In this document: one piece after another, positions 43,435-53,100 of the stretch
Layout: the number at the start of each line of letters is the position of its first letter
Numbering within the stretch: position 1 is the stretch's first letter
Assembly (NCBI GenBank): GCA_002699025.1
Contig: PABA01000151.1
Span: 1 to 64,000 of the forward strand
From: Sandaracinus sp.
Lineage (GTDB): Bacteria > Myxococcota_A > Polyangia > Polyangiales > Houyiibacteriaceae
DNA length: 64,000 nt
Reading direction: 5' to 3'
Made by a program: the position numbers and the translations under genes
The notes under the pieces: model-generated
Seen by the model: only the letters and a program-made list of their open reading frames with translations
What the model was told of the DNA's origin: nothing
Databases searched by the model: none

Positions 43435-45111
43435 GTGGTGAAGCGTCGGGACGAGAGCCAGCGGGTGGCGCTGGCCGACACGGTGATCGGGGACTCCTCC
43501 GGGGAGATCCGTACGCCCGCCTCCGGCGATTCCTCCCCGGGCACCGCGCCGGGGGCCAGCGCATCGAGCACCAGCGCGTCTCGGCCCGTCTCCTCCTCCG
43601 TCGCGCTCGCCGAGACCGTCGTCGGCGACTCGACCGCCCCGCCCCGCCTCGAGAGCACCGGCCCCGTCGCCCTCGCCGACACGGTCATCGGCGACTCCGC
43701 CTCCGGCGTCGGCTCCTCCCCCGGCGCGCGCCCGAGCCCGGCCGCCAGCGACGCCGACCGCTACCTCGGCGCGAAGATCGACCACTACCGCATCGAGTCG
43801 CTCCTCGGCGAGGGCGGCATGGGCGCCGTCTACGCCGCCCACGACGTCTCCCTCGACCGCCCCGTCGCCCTGAAGATGCTCCGCGGCGCGCTCACCCAGC
43901 CCGGCTACGAGGAGCGCCTCATGCGCGAGGCGCGCGCCCAGGCGAAGGTCCCGCACGCCAACATCGTGCAGATCTACTACATCGGCCGCGCCCGCCCCGA
44001 GGGGGCCCCGGCCGACGAGAGCGCGCCCCTCTACTTCGCCATGGAGCGCGTCGGCGGCGAGAGCCTCGAGGCCATCCTCGACGCCGGCGAGCGCATGAGC
44101 CCGGAGGCCGCGCGCATCGCCATGCTCCAGGTGGCCCGCGGCCTGAAGGCGGCGCGGAAGGTCGGCATCATCCACCGCGACATCAAGCCCTCGAACCTCA
44201 TGCGCGACCGCGAGGGCCGCATCAAGATCGCCGACTTCGGCCTCGCCAAGCCCATGGAGGGCGACGTCTCGATCACCCAGGAGGGCGCCTTCGTCGGGAG
44301 CCCCCTCTACATGTCGCCGGAGCAGGCCAGCGGCGACCCCGTCGACCACCGCGCCGACATGTACTCGCTCGGCGCGACCTTCTATCACCTGCTCGCCGGC
44401 CACCCGCCCTTCGACGGCGACACGCCGCTCAAGGTGATCAGCCGCCACCTGAGCAAGCCCGTGCCGCCGCTCGCCGAGGCCGCGCCCGAGGTGCCGCCCG
44501 CGCTCCGGGCGATCCTGCACAAGCTCCTCGAGAAGGACCCGAAGGACCGCTTCGAGGACTACGACGCGCTCCTCGAGGCGCTCTCCGCGGCCGACCCGGC
44601 GCGCGCCCCCTACGCCGGCTTCTGGATCCGCGCGGCGGCCTCCCTCATCGACACCATCGTGGCCGGCATCCTCATCGCGCTCGTCGGCTGGGTGGGCCTC
44701 GTGCTGCACCTCGCGCATGTCACCGTCGGGCACGCGCTCTTCGGGCAGACGCTCGGGAAGAAGCTGCTCCACGTCCGCGTGCGGCAGCTCGACGGCAAGC
44801 CCCTCGGCTGGAAGAAGGCCGTGCTGCGGACCTTGCTCTCGCTCTGGATGCCCGTGGCGCTCGCCGTGATGATCCTCGTGACGCAGGGCTTCGTCGGGCT
44901 GACGACGACCATCGAGCAGCTCCGGCTCGGGGAGATGGGGCGCGTGCAGCACGTGATCGTCGCCCTCGCCGTGAGCAACGGCGTGCTCAGCCTGATGTAC
45001 GGCGCGGGCCTCGCCGTGGCCGGCTTCCAGAAGCAGAAGCGCGCCATGCACGATCTGCTCAGCGGCACCGTCGTGCGCTACGTCCTGCCGACGGGCACGG
45101 CGACCCGCTGA
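43435..45111 (+). CDS. Ser/Thr kinase with RDD membrane domain and triple N-terminal phospho-motif
   Basis: A 558-residue protein from GTG (43435, or 43438). The first 110 residues are Ser/Ala/Pro-rich and carry three copies of Val-Ala-Leu-Ala-(Asp/Glu)-Thr-Val-(Ile/Val)-Gly-Asp-Ser. A complete Hanks kinase follows (about 120-385): Gly-Glu-Gly-Gly-Met-Gly, Val-Ala-Leu-Lys, His-Arg-Asp-Ile-Lys-Pro-Ser-Asn, Asp-Phe-Gly and Ser-Pro-Glu. The C-terminus (about 400-555) is an RDD domain with three or four membrane helices (Ala-Gly-Phe-Trp-Ile-Arg-Ala-Ala-Ala-Ser-Leu-Ile-Asp, Gly-Gln-Thr-Leu-Gly-Lys-Lys). The kinase is therefore membrane-bound. The triple motif looks like an autophosphorylation or FHA-docking array (inference). 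Confidence 0.92.
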   Translation: MVKRRDESQRVALADTVIGDSSGEIRTPASGDSSPGTAPGASASSTSASRPVSSSVALAETVVGDSTAPPRLESTGPVALADTVIGDSASGVGSSPGARPSPAASDADRYLGAKIDHYRIESLLGEGGMGAVYAAHDVSLDRPVALKMLRGALTQPGYEERLMREARAQAKVPHANIVQIYYIGRARPEGAPADESAPLYFAMERVGGESLEAILDAGERMSPEAARIAMLQVARGLKAARKVGIIHRDIKPSNLMRDREGRIKIADFGLAKPMEGDVSITQEGAFVGSPLYMSPEQASGDPVDHRADMYSLGATFYHLLAGHPPFDGDTPLKVISRHLSKPVPPLAEAAPEVPPALRAILHKLLEKDPKDRFEDYDALLEALSAADPARAPYAGFWIRAAASLIDTIVAGILIALVGWVGLVLHLAHVTVGHALFGQTLGKKLLHVRVRQLDGKPLGWKKAVLRTLLSLWMPVALAVMILVTQGFVGLTTTIEQLRLGEMGRVQHVIVALAVSNGVLSLMYGAGLAVAGFQKQKRAMHDLLSGTVVRYVLPTGTATR

Positions 45112-45541
45112 GCCAGCGCGAGGGGCGCATTGGCGGACGCGCTCGCGTCGAGGCCGGCCTCGGGGCATCGCGAGGACGTGCCTCTCCGGATCCGCTCCCA
45201 CTCCGCCGACGTCGGGGCCGAGGACGTCGTGCGCCCAGGAGAGGGCTCCCGCATCCGGGTGTGGCCGGCCCAGGGCGGCGAGCCCCGGGACCCTCCGCGG
45301 CCGGCGCGCTCGCGGCGCCCCACGACCACCGGGGCCACGTGCTCGCGGTGCTCCGAGGGCCCGAGAGCGACGCGCGAAACGTCCGAGCCTTCCTCGAGCC
45401 ACGCCGCTGGAGCACCGGGCCGGCGGTGCCCGAGGAGCTGGCGGAGGCGCGCCGAGCGAGCGTCCCCCATGGGGAGGAATACTCATTCGTACCCATCATC
45501 GAGGGGCGCGCGCGAGCGGCGTTTTCGCTACAGCTTCCGGC
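45112..45541. other. Intergenic region, no convincing gene
   Basis: About 430 bp after the kinase gene. One plus-strand frame has a short protein-like stretch (around 45320-45540, ending Glu-Glu-Tyr-Ser-Phe-Val-Pro-Ile-Ile-Glu), but without a start, motif or consistent upstream composition. It could be a gene remnant; otherwise I see nothing. Confidence 0.3.
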
Positions 45542-45835
45542 ATGCCGTACGTGATCAACCGCCCGGACGACGCTCCCCAGGCGTGTGCCCACGGCACCTG
45601 GCTCGCCCACTGGCGCGCCCTCGCCCCCGCCGAGGATCGCATGCGGGGCTGGTGCGCCTCCGTCGGCTGCGAGGGCGAGGCCGAGCAGGGCGTGAAGGTG
45701 CGCAAGGTCGACTACCGGGGCCGCCCCATGGGCGCGACCCTCGTCGTCCCCGTCTGCCGCCAGTGCGCCAGCCGCAACGCCCGCTACATCGTCGTCGGCC
45801 CCCTCCTCGACGCCGCCGGCAGCTGCTCCGAGTGA
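45542..45835 (+). CDS. Small Cys-containing hypothetical protein
   Basis: A 97-residue soluble protein. Cysteines at Trp-Cys-Ala-Ser-Val-Gly-Cys and Val-Cys-Arg-Gln-Cys could form one four-Cys zinc site. Between them are basic strand-forming residues (Val-Lys-Val-Arg-Lys-Val-Asp-Tyr-Arg-Gly-Arg). It starts at ATG in Met-Pro-Tyr-Val-Ile-Asn-Arg. No family assigned; isolated gene. Confidence 0.65.
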   Translation: MPYVINRPDDAPQACAHGTWLAHWRALAPAEDRMRGWCASVGCEGEAEQGVKVRKVDYRGRPMGATLVVPVCRQCASRNARYIVVGPLLDAAGSCSE

Positions 45836-46335
45836 GCCCACTCGCTCCCCGCGGCGCCCGAGCCCTCGGCATGGGCGTTCGAACCCGTGCGCGTCGTCTC
45901 TCCGGCGACGACACGAGCTTCCTCCGCACCTTGGCGACGGCCATGCGTGGGTGATCTGCGTTCACAAGGTCGGTCGACGATCAGTTGCATCGGATTCGTC
46001 CGTGTCGATCCGAACTCAAAGGCCTGAAAGCTGCCAGCTCGTACGCGGCATGACGCTCCAGCTTCGTCGCTCGCGAGGATGAGCACCGACCCGTCGCGCA
46101 AGTAAATGCACGAAAATATTGGGGAAGATCTCGAGATGTGCCGCATAGCAGGATACGACCATGGACACCTTGGTCGAAGCTGCTATCTCGGTCATCACTC
46201 CCCCAGGGCGTGCCAAGAGTCGCGGGAATCAAGTTTGTAGTCGACCGCGAGTGTACGCTCTTTGCGTTACCCCGTTTGGGGTGAGCGCTGGGGAGAAGTC
46301 CGTCCGCTCAGTCTCGCGGACGGTGGAGCGCGACC
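45836..46335. other. Lower-GC intergenic region, possible decayed gene
   Basis: GC content drops clearly, especially 45960-46260. A minus-strand frame (46146 to about 45960) reads as plausible protein (Tyr-Leu-Arg-Asp-Gly-Ser-Val-Leu-Ile-Leu-Ala-Ser-Asp-Glu-Ala), and another minus frame (46195-46100) continues its upstream side (Val-Val-Ser-Cys-Tyr-Ala-Ala-His-Leu). This is what a frameshifted remnant would look like, but I cannot assign it. The promoter of the 46336 operon should be at the right end. Confidence 0.3.
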
Positions 46336-47160
46336 ATGACTCGACCCACCCCCCTTCTTCTCGGCCTCACCCTCGCAGCCCTCGCTGCGTCGGGTTGCGA
46401 TCGAGGCGACCCTGTCGTCTCCGGCGCGCGCCAGGCTCTCAGCGATGAAGCGGAGACGAGCGGAGCACCTTCCGCACCGCTTGGCGACGCGGCCGCCGCG
46501 AGCGGCTCTTCCGAAGCCCGGCTCGGCTTCGCCGGAGGTGTCGTCGAGTCCCCGGACGGTCGCCTCGCCGTGCATGTCGCGCCGCGCGCGCTCCGCCGGG
46601 AGCTTCGCCTCCGGGTCGGCCGAGCGGGCGACGACGCCCCGCCCGACGACCTCGGCCTCTCTCTTCTCGGGCCCATCTACGAGGTGGAGGTGCTCGAGGG
46701 TCGCTTGCCGAGGCAAGCCGGCTTCGACTTCTCCCTCGAGCCCCTCGAAGAGGTGCCGGAGGCCGAGGCACCCGAAGACGGTGTCCTCGTCGTCCACGAC
46801 GGCCGCCGCTGGCGGGAGCTGGAAACCCAGCCGGACGTCGAGGCCTGTCACGCCGACGTGGACTTCGTCCGTCTCCGCGGCATCCGACGCGACACCTTCC
46901 ACGTCGCCCTCGCGACTCGAGCCCCCGTATCGCGACTCTGCGAACGCCGCGCTCGGCGCGCGAGCGCGCGCTTCTCGCGCGAGTGCCCCGACGCCGATGC
47001 CAGCTGGCTGACGGCCGAGCTCGCCAGGCGCTGCGACGAGGTCGCTCCCCCCAACGCGCGCCTGCGCGCCCTCCGCCCGTGCCTCGAGGCGCTCGCTTGC
47101 GAGCCGGAGATGGACGAGCTCCTGACCTTCGGCGCGTGCGTCGAGGAGGCCTGGCGATGA
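46336..47160 (+). CDS. Lipoprotein coupled to the RHS protein
   Basis: A 274-residue lipoprotein (lipobox Ala-Ala-Ser-Gly-Cys, Cys21) with GGAG before the ATG. Residues 60-205 form a strand-rich domain beginning Gly-Gly-Val-Val-Glu-Ser-Pro-Asp-Gly-Arg-Leu-Ala-Val-His-Val-Ala. The C-terminus has paired cysteines in a helical region. Its stop overlaps the RHS gene start (ATGA), so the two are translationally coupled. A role in anchoring, folding or export of the RHS protein is inferred. No family assigned. Confidence 0.8.
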   Translation: MTRPTPLLLGLTLAALAASGCDRGDPVVSGARQALSDEAETSGAPSAPLGDAAAASGSSEARLGFAGGVVESPDGRLAVHVAPRALRRELRLRVGRAGDDAPPDDLGLSLLGPIYEVEVLEGRLPRQAGFDFSLEPLEEVPEAEAPEDGVLVVHDGRRWRELETQPDVEACHADVDFVRLRGIRRDTFHVALATRAPVSRLCERRARRASARFSRECPDADASWLTAELARRCDEVAPPNARLRALRPCLEALACEPEMDELLTFGACVEEAWR

Positions 47161-50100
47161 ACCGCGTCCACCAGATTCTACTCGCCGTCGCCGTCTTCAC
47201 GGCCGGCTGCATGACCAGCCCGCACGACCTCGAAGCGGTCGGGACCCGGTCGAGCACCATCACCTTCGAGGGCCTCACCGACAAGCCCAACGAGCTCGTC
47301 ACCGTGAGGACCTGGACGACCAGCGACACCTCCTGGAGAGACCTCGGGCAGACCCGCACCAACAGCACCCGAACCGTTCGCTGGGCCGGCCGCGACTGGT
47401 ACTACTGGAACCTGAAGCGGAGCATCCGCTCGGACTATTGGCGTGCCCGGGGGCGCAGCGGCTACGTGGTCCGGGTTCAGGCGCGTCGCGAGAACGGCGA
47501 CAGCGTCTACGCCTTCGACCAGGACATCTTCAGCGGCTCGTCGCCCTGCAACCCGAACACGACGGACAACATCGGCGATCTCTCCGAGTGTCTCGCCAGC
47601 GACTCGCCGATCATCACCATCACCACCGACGACTTCGGCGGCTGCGCGCCCGCCGGTGACGACACGACCTGCAATGGGCGCGACGAGGATTGCGACGGCC
47701 GCATCGACGAGCACGGCAGCGGCACGGAGCTCTCCTGCAACGGACGCGACGACGACTGCGACGGCGCCATCGACGAGGCCTACGTCGCTCCCGAGACCCA
47801 CTGCGGTGAGGGCGTCTGCGCGTCGGAGGGCCAGCTGCTCTGCGTCGACGGCGACTACGTCCAGACGTGCGAGCCGGGCCCCAAGTGGCAGGAAGAGGAC
47901 ACCGTCTGCGACGGCATCGATGGCGACTGCGACGGCCGCCAGGACCACGAGGAGGAGGCCTTCGAGAACCAGCCCGACAACGACTGCGACGGCGTCGACG
48001 ACAACTGCAATGGGTCCATCGACGAGGGCTTCGTCGATGACGGCAACCCCTGCACCACCGGCGACCGCTGCGTCGCCGGCGAGGTCGTCGCGGAGACCAT
48101 CGTCAGCGCGACCTGCCCCGCAGACCCGTATCCCTCGGCCCCCGTCGGCCCGCCAGGCGGGGTGGCGTCCTTCGCGGACTCCGTGGCCTTCCTGCACGAG
48201 GGTCCGGGCGCCTACCAGCGCGGTGTCACTCCGGGGACCATCGATCCCGCCCGAGCCACCCGCCTCTACGGCGAGGTGCACGCCCTGACCGATGGACCCA
48301 TGGGAGGCGTCCGCGTCTCGATCGTCGGCCACCCGGAGTTCGGCCACGCCTACACGCGGGCCGACGGCAAGTGGGACCTCGTCGTCAACGGAGGCGGGGG
48401 GGCGCACGTCTCGTTCCAGCGCGATGGCCACCCCGAGGTGCAGCGGACGGTGACCCTGCCCCACAACGATCATGTGCGGGTCCCGACGGTGGTGATGACG
48501 CCCTACGACGACGCGGCGACCACCGTCACCCTGGACGGAAGCGCGTCCGCGCCCACGGTCCACACCGCGAGCCAGATCACGGACGAGGACGGAACGCGGA
48601 CCGCCCGCTTGCTCTTCCCCTCGGGCGTCTCCGGTGAGATGACGTTGCCGGATGGCAGCATCGTGCCGCTGGCGAGCGCGACCGTTCGGGCCACCGAGCT
48701 GACGGTCGGCGCCCTCGGGCCCCAGGCCATGCCCGGCTCGATGCCATGCCAGATCATGTACACCTACGCCGTCGAGCTCAGCCTCGACGAGGCCGTCTCC
48801 GCCGGCGCCACCCGCGTTGACTTCGACCGGGCTCTGCCTTTCTATCTCGACAACTTCCTCGGCTTCCCGGTGGGCGCCGCCGTTCCCACCGGCTGGTACG
48901 ATCGGCTCGAAGGGGCCTGGAAGGCCGACCGCGATGGGCGCGTCATCGAGGTGTTCTTCGATGGCTCCATCGACATCGACGGGGACGGGAGCCCGGAGAG
49001 CATCCCGGAGCTCGACGCCTTCGGCATCGACGCCGAAGAGCGCGGCGTGCTGGCCACCCGCTATCCGGCGTCCACGCTCTGGCGTGTCCCCATCCGGCAT
49101 TTCACGCCCTGGGATCACAACTGGCCGGGCGTCCCCACGCCGGACGCCGAGGAGCCGCCGGAGCTCGCCGCGGAGCCGGGGCCCGAGGACGCGCCGTGTG
49201 AGCGCGCCGGCTCGCTCATCCAGTGCGAGAATCGCACCGTGGCCGAGGAGCTCCCCATCCTCGGCACGAATCTGGGCCTTCGATACCAGTCGGACCGCGT
49301 CCCCGGGCACGAGGAGTTGCGCCACATGCGCTTCGTCCTCACCGACGACGGCCCGGATGGGCCGCCCGAAAGCCGCCTTCGTACCCAGATGAAGATCGAA
49401 GTCGCCGGCCGCGCCTTCTACTTCACCGGTGCTCACGCCCAGCCCGACCCGGACGACCCGAACCGTCGCCTCGTCGACTTCGAGTGGGATGGCCTCGACT
49501 GGCGGGGCCAGCCCGTGACGCGGCCCGTTCCAGCGCGCGTGGAGGTCTGTCACGTCTACCCGGCGGTGCCCGCTCCGCGTGCAATCGTTCGAAACGTCAC
49601 GAGCGTCGGCGGGTCGGCCTCGTTCGGACAACGCGGCGTCATCTCGATGCAGAGGCCGGAGATCGATCGCTCCAACTCTACGGCGCGTCTCTGCCGGACG
49701 TTGATCACCGAGCGCGTCTTCGGCTCCTACGACGCGCGCGCGGAGCAGCAGCTGGGCGGCCTCACGCTCACCGCACAGCACGCGGTAGCCGAGGGCGGGG
49801 CCATGCTCCTCCGCGGCGACGGCACGCAGTACACCCGCGCCGGCGGGCTCCGCGTCGACACGATCATCGCCAGCCGGGCTGGTGGAGAGGTGCTCCAGCC
49901 CAGCGGAACGGACGCCCGGGACGCTTGCATGACGTCGATTCGGGCGATGGCCGTGGATCCGGCGGGTCGGCCCGTCGTCGTGATCGACGCCGGGGGCTGC
50001 CCCTCGGGGCAAACGGGTGTGTTCCGACTCGAGGTCGACGGCACGCTGACCCGTGTGGCCGGCGACGGGAGCTACTTCATCCGTCCGGACGGACACCCCG

Positions 50101-53100
50101 CGGATGACGGTGCGCTGGCCACGGAGGTGCCGCTCCATAGGACGATCCGCGACGTGGCTTTTGGGCCGGACGGCTCGCTCTACATCGCCGAGCAGCATTG
50201 GATCCGTCGCGTCGATCCCGATGGGCGCATCCACACTCTCGCTGGGGTCGGGAGGGCGGCAGTCGACGACCGCGCCACGGAGGAAGAAGCCCGTGAGGGG
50301 TTGCCGGCCGTCGACACGAACGTGAGGCCGACCAAGCTGAGCGTCATGGCCGACGGGACGGTGGTCTTCGTCGACGCGCTCTACGGACGCATCCGCGCCA
50401 TCCTCCCGGACGGTCGCTTGGAGACGTGGGTGGGCGGAGGGCAGCCGCAGCCTGCCGATCCCGATACGGGTACCCCGGAGATGCCTGCGCCCATGCTGGA
50501 CCCTGACCTCTTCGTCGAAGGCACCGATCCGCGCGCGGTCGTCCTGGACGCCAACGACATCGGCACCGTCGCGGTCATCTCCGCCTGTGACATCGCCTTC
50601 GACCTCGACGGGCGCATCCTCCGGCTCTCTGCGGATGGGCTCCTCTACTCGGTCACCGGCAGCGCCCCGGATCCGAGCGCGGGCCATGGCGCTCCTGCTC
50701 AGAGCCTGAGTCGCGGTGGCGTGATCTCCGACATGGAGGTCGACGCCTCCGGCCGACTCGTCTTCGTGCGCGTGGACCGCTCCTCGGGTGAGGCGACCAT
50801 CTGGCGGATCGAGCCGGACGACCGGCTCAGCCTGCTCGCGGGGGGCGGCGCCGTCGACGCCTTCTTCGACTCGATCCCGGCCGACCAGGCGCGTGTCCTC
50901 TCTTTCGGCGACAGCCGCGGCCTGGCCCTCGGGCCCGAAGGCAACGTCTATGGCATCTTCTACCTGCAGGACACCGAGGCCGGGGAGCGTCGCTACCACG
51001 TCGCGCGCGTTCGCGGGAGGGACCTCTTCCTCGAGGAGCGCCTCATCATCGACGGGGCCCAGGCCCACCAGTTCGACGCCGACGGGCGGCACATCCGCAC
51101 GCTGGACGCCATCACCGGCGAGCCGCTCCTCGAGCTCGACTACGACGCCGAGGGCCGCCTCAGCCGGCTGACCGACGCCGATGGAAACGTCGTCGACGTC
51201 GCCTACCCGAGCGACGCGCTCGTCACCTTCACGCCTCCCTTCGGGCCCGCCACTCTCGTCCGCCTGCACGCGAGCGGTGAGCTCGCCGGCTGGGTGAACG
51301 ACGTCGCCTACTCGGGCGACCCCGACGGGGCTCGCTCCATCTTCGAGCTCCGTCCCGACGGCCTCCTCGACGCCTACGTCGATCGGCGAGGGCAGCGTCA
51401 CGAGATGAGCTACGACGAGCTCGGTCGCCTGGAGGGCGATCTCGCCACCGGCTCCGGCTACGCCTGGAGCATCTCCCAGGAGGACGAGCGGACGAGCACG
51501 TACGTGCGCCGCACCGTTCGCCTCGAGACCAACGGCGGCCGGGCCGTGGAGCACGAGGTCCTCGCCCGTCGCGACGGCCGCCGCGAGCGCCGCGTCCGTC
51601 AGGTGAACGACCCGGCCGACCCCTCCGACGATCTCGAGAGCGTCGCCATCGAGACCTACGAGGCGGGCGCTCTGAGCGAGCTCGTCACGACCTCGCCGGA
51701 CGGGACCTCGGTCGAGCGCCGCTACAGCCCGGATCCGCTCCTCGGATGGGGCGCCTCCCACGTGGCCGAGGGCGAGGTCCGTCTGCCGAGCGGGCGGCGG
51801 AACGCCGTCGCCACGGACGTGCAGGCGATCCCGAGGAGCGACACCGACTGGCGCGCCCGCGAGCGGGTCGTCACGACGACGCGAAACGCGCACCTCCCCG
51901 AGGGCGACGCGCGGCGCTTCGTGGGCGAGTCGCGCTGGGTCCGCGCCGCCGACGGGAGCGCGACCTTCGAGGCTCTCTCGGCGGGGGGCCGCCGGAGCCT
52001 CACGCGCCTCGACGCCGACGGACGGCCCGTGTGGAGCGCGCTGGTCGACGAGTCGGGGGCGCCGCTCTTCCACCCCACCGTGACCCGCTACGACGGGCGC
52101 GGTCGCGTCACGGCCGTCATCCAGGCGCCTACCGACGCCGCGGGGGAGCCCATCCTGAGCGATCCCTCCCAGGTGCGTCGCATCGACTACGCCTACACGG
52201 GCGCCGGGGGCGCCGACCTCGGCTGGCTGCAGTCGTGGAGCCAGCCCGCCTCGGATGGCGAGACGCGCGCGGCGTCCTTCGGCTACGACCCGCTCGGCCG
52301 GGTCGACTCCCTCTCGCAGGGCGGCGCCACCACCGAGCTCGGCTACGACGTCATGGGTCACGTCGACGCCGTCACTCCTCCCGGGCGCGACCCACACCGG
52401 ATGAGTTACTCCCAGGGGGAGGCGCTCGAGCGCTACGAGCCGCCCGCCTACACCGACGCCTCGAGCGGCGCCTCCGTGGAGACGCCCACCCGGTGGGCTC
52501 CGGGCGCCGACCGGGGTGAGCTGGCTCGAGTGGAGCGACCGGACGGCCGCGATCTCTTCCCGCACTACGACGAGCACACGGGTCGCATCCAGCGGGTCGA
52601 CGTCACGGACCTCGGCTCGCTGACCTACGGCTACGTACCTCCCGGGGGCGGCCCGGACACCGGTCAGCTACGCTCCGCGACGATGCCGCAGGCGTCCGGG
52701 CTGATCGTGTCCGCCATCACCAACCGCTACGACTACGACGGCCCGCTCCTCACGGAAGAGGAGACCGACTTCGGTGGGTTCGGGTGGAGCGTCGCGTTCG
52801 AGCACGACTCGAACGAGGATCTTCGGCTCCGGCGCATCCGCGTCGACGGAAGCACCCACGCCGAGTACGCCTACGACGCCGACGGGCTCCTGACCGAGGC
52901 TGGCCCGCTGGCGCTCACACCGAACCCGGAGACCGGGATGCTGGAGCGGGCCGAGGTCGGGGAGGTCGCCACGACGATCAGCCGCACGGCCTTCGGGGAG
53001 CCGGACCTGGTCGACACGAGCTGGCCCGGCGGCCGGCTGGCCTTCGACTATGACTTCGACCGCGCGGGGCGCATCGTCGAGCGCACGGAGACGACCACGG

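Noticed and set aside
43331-45486. N-terminal extension of the tetraheme cytochrome across the kinase gene
   Set aside because: The frame is open but antisense to the kinase-RDD gene; the real protein begins at 43329 with a lipoprotein signal.
45784-46146. Intact minus-strand gene in the low-GC gap
   Set aside because: Only about 60 residues look protein-like, and the rest is antisense to the 45542 gene. It is kept only as a possible decayed remnant.
47178-52577. 1799-residue minus-strand open frame
   Set aside because: Antisense to the RHS gene. The Val/Asp/Gly/Arg-rich composition mirrors YD repeats and contains no recognisable domain.
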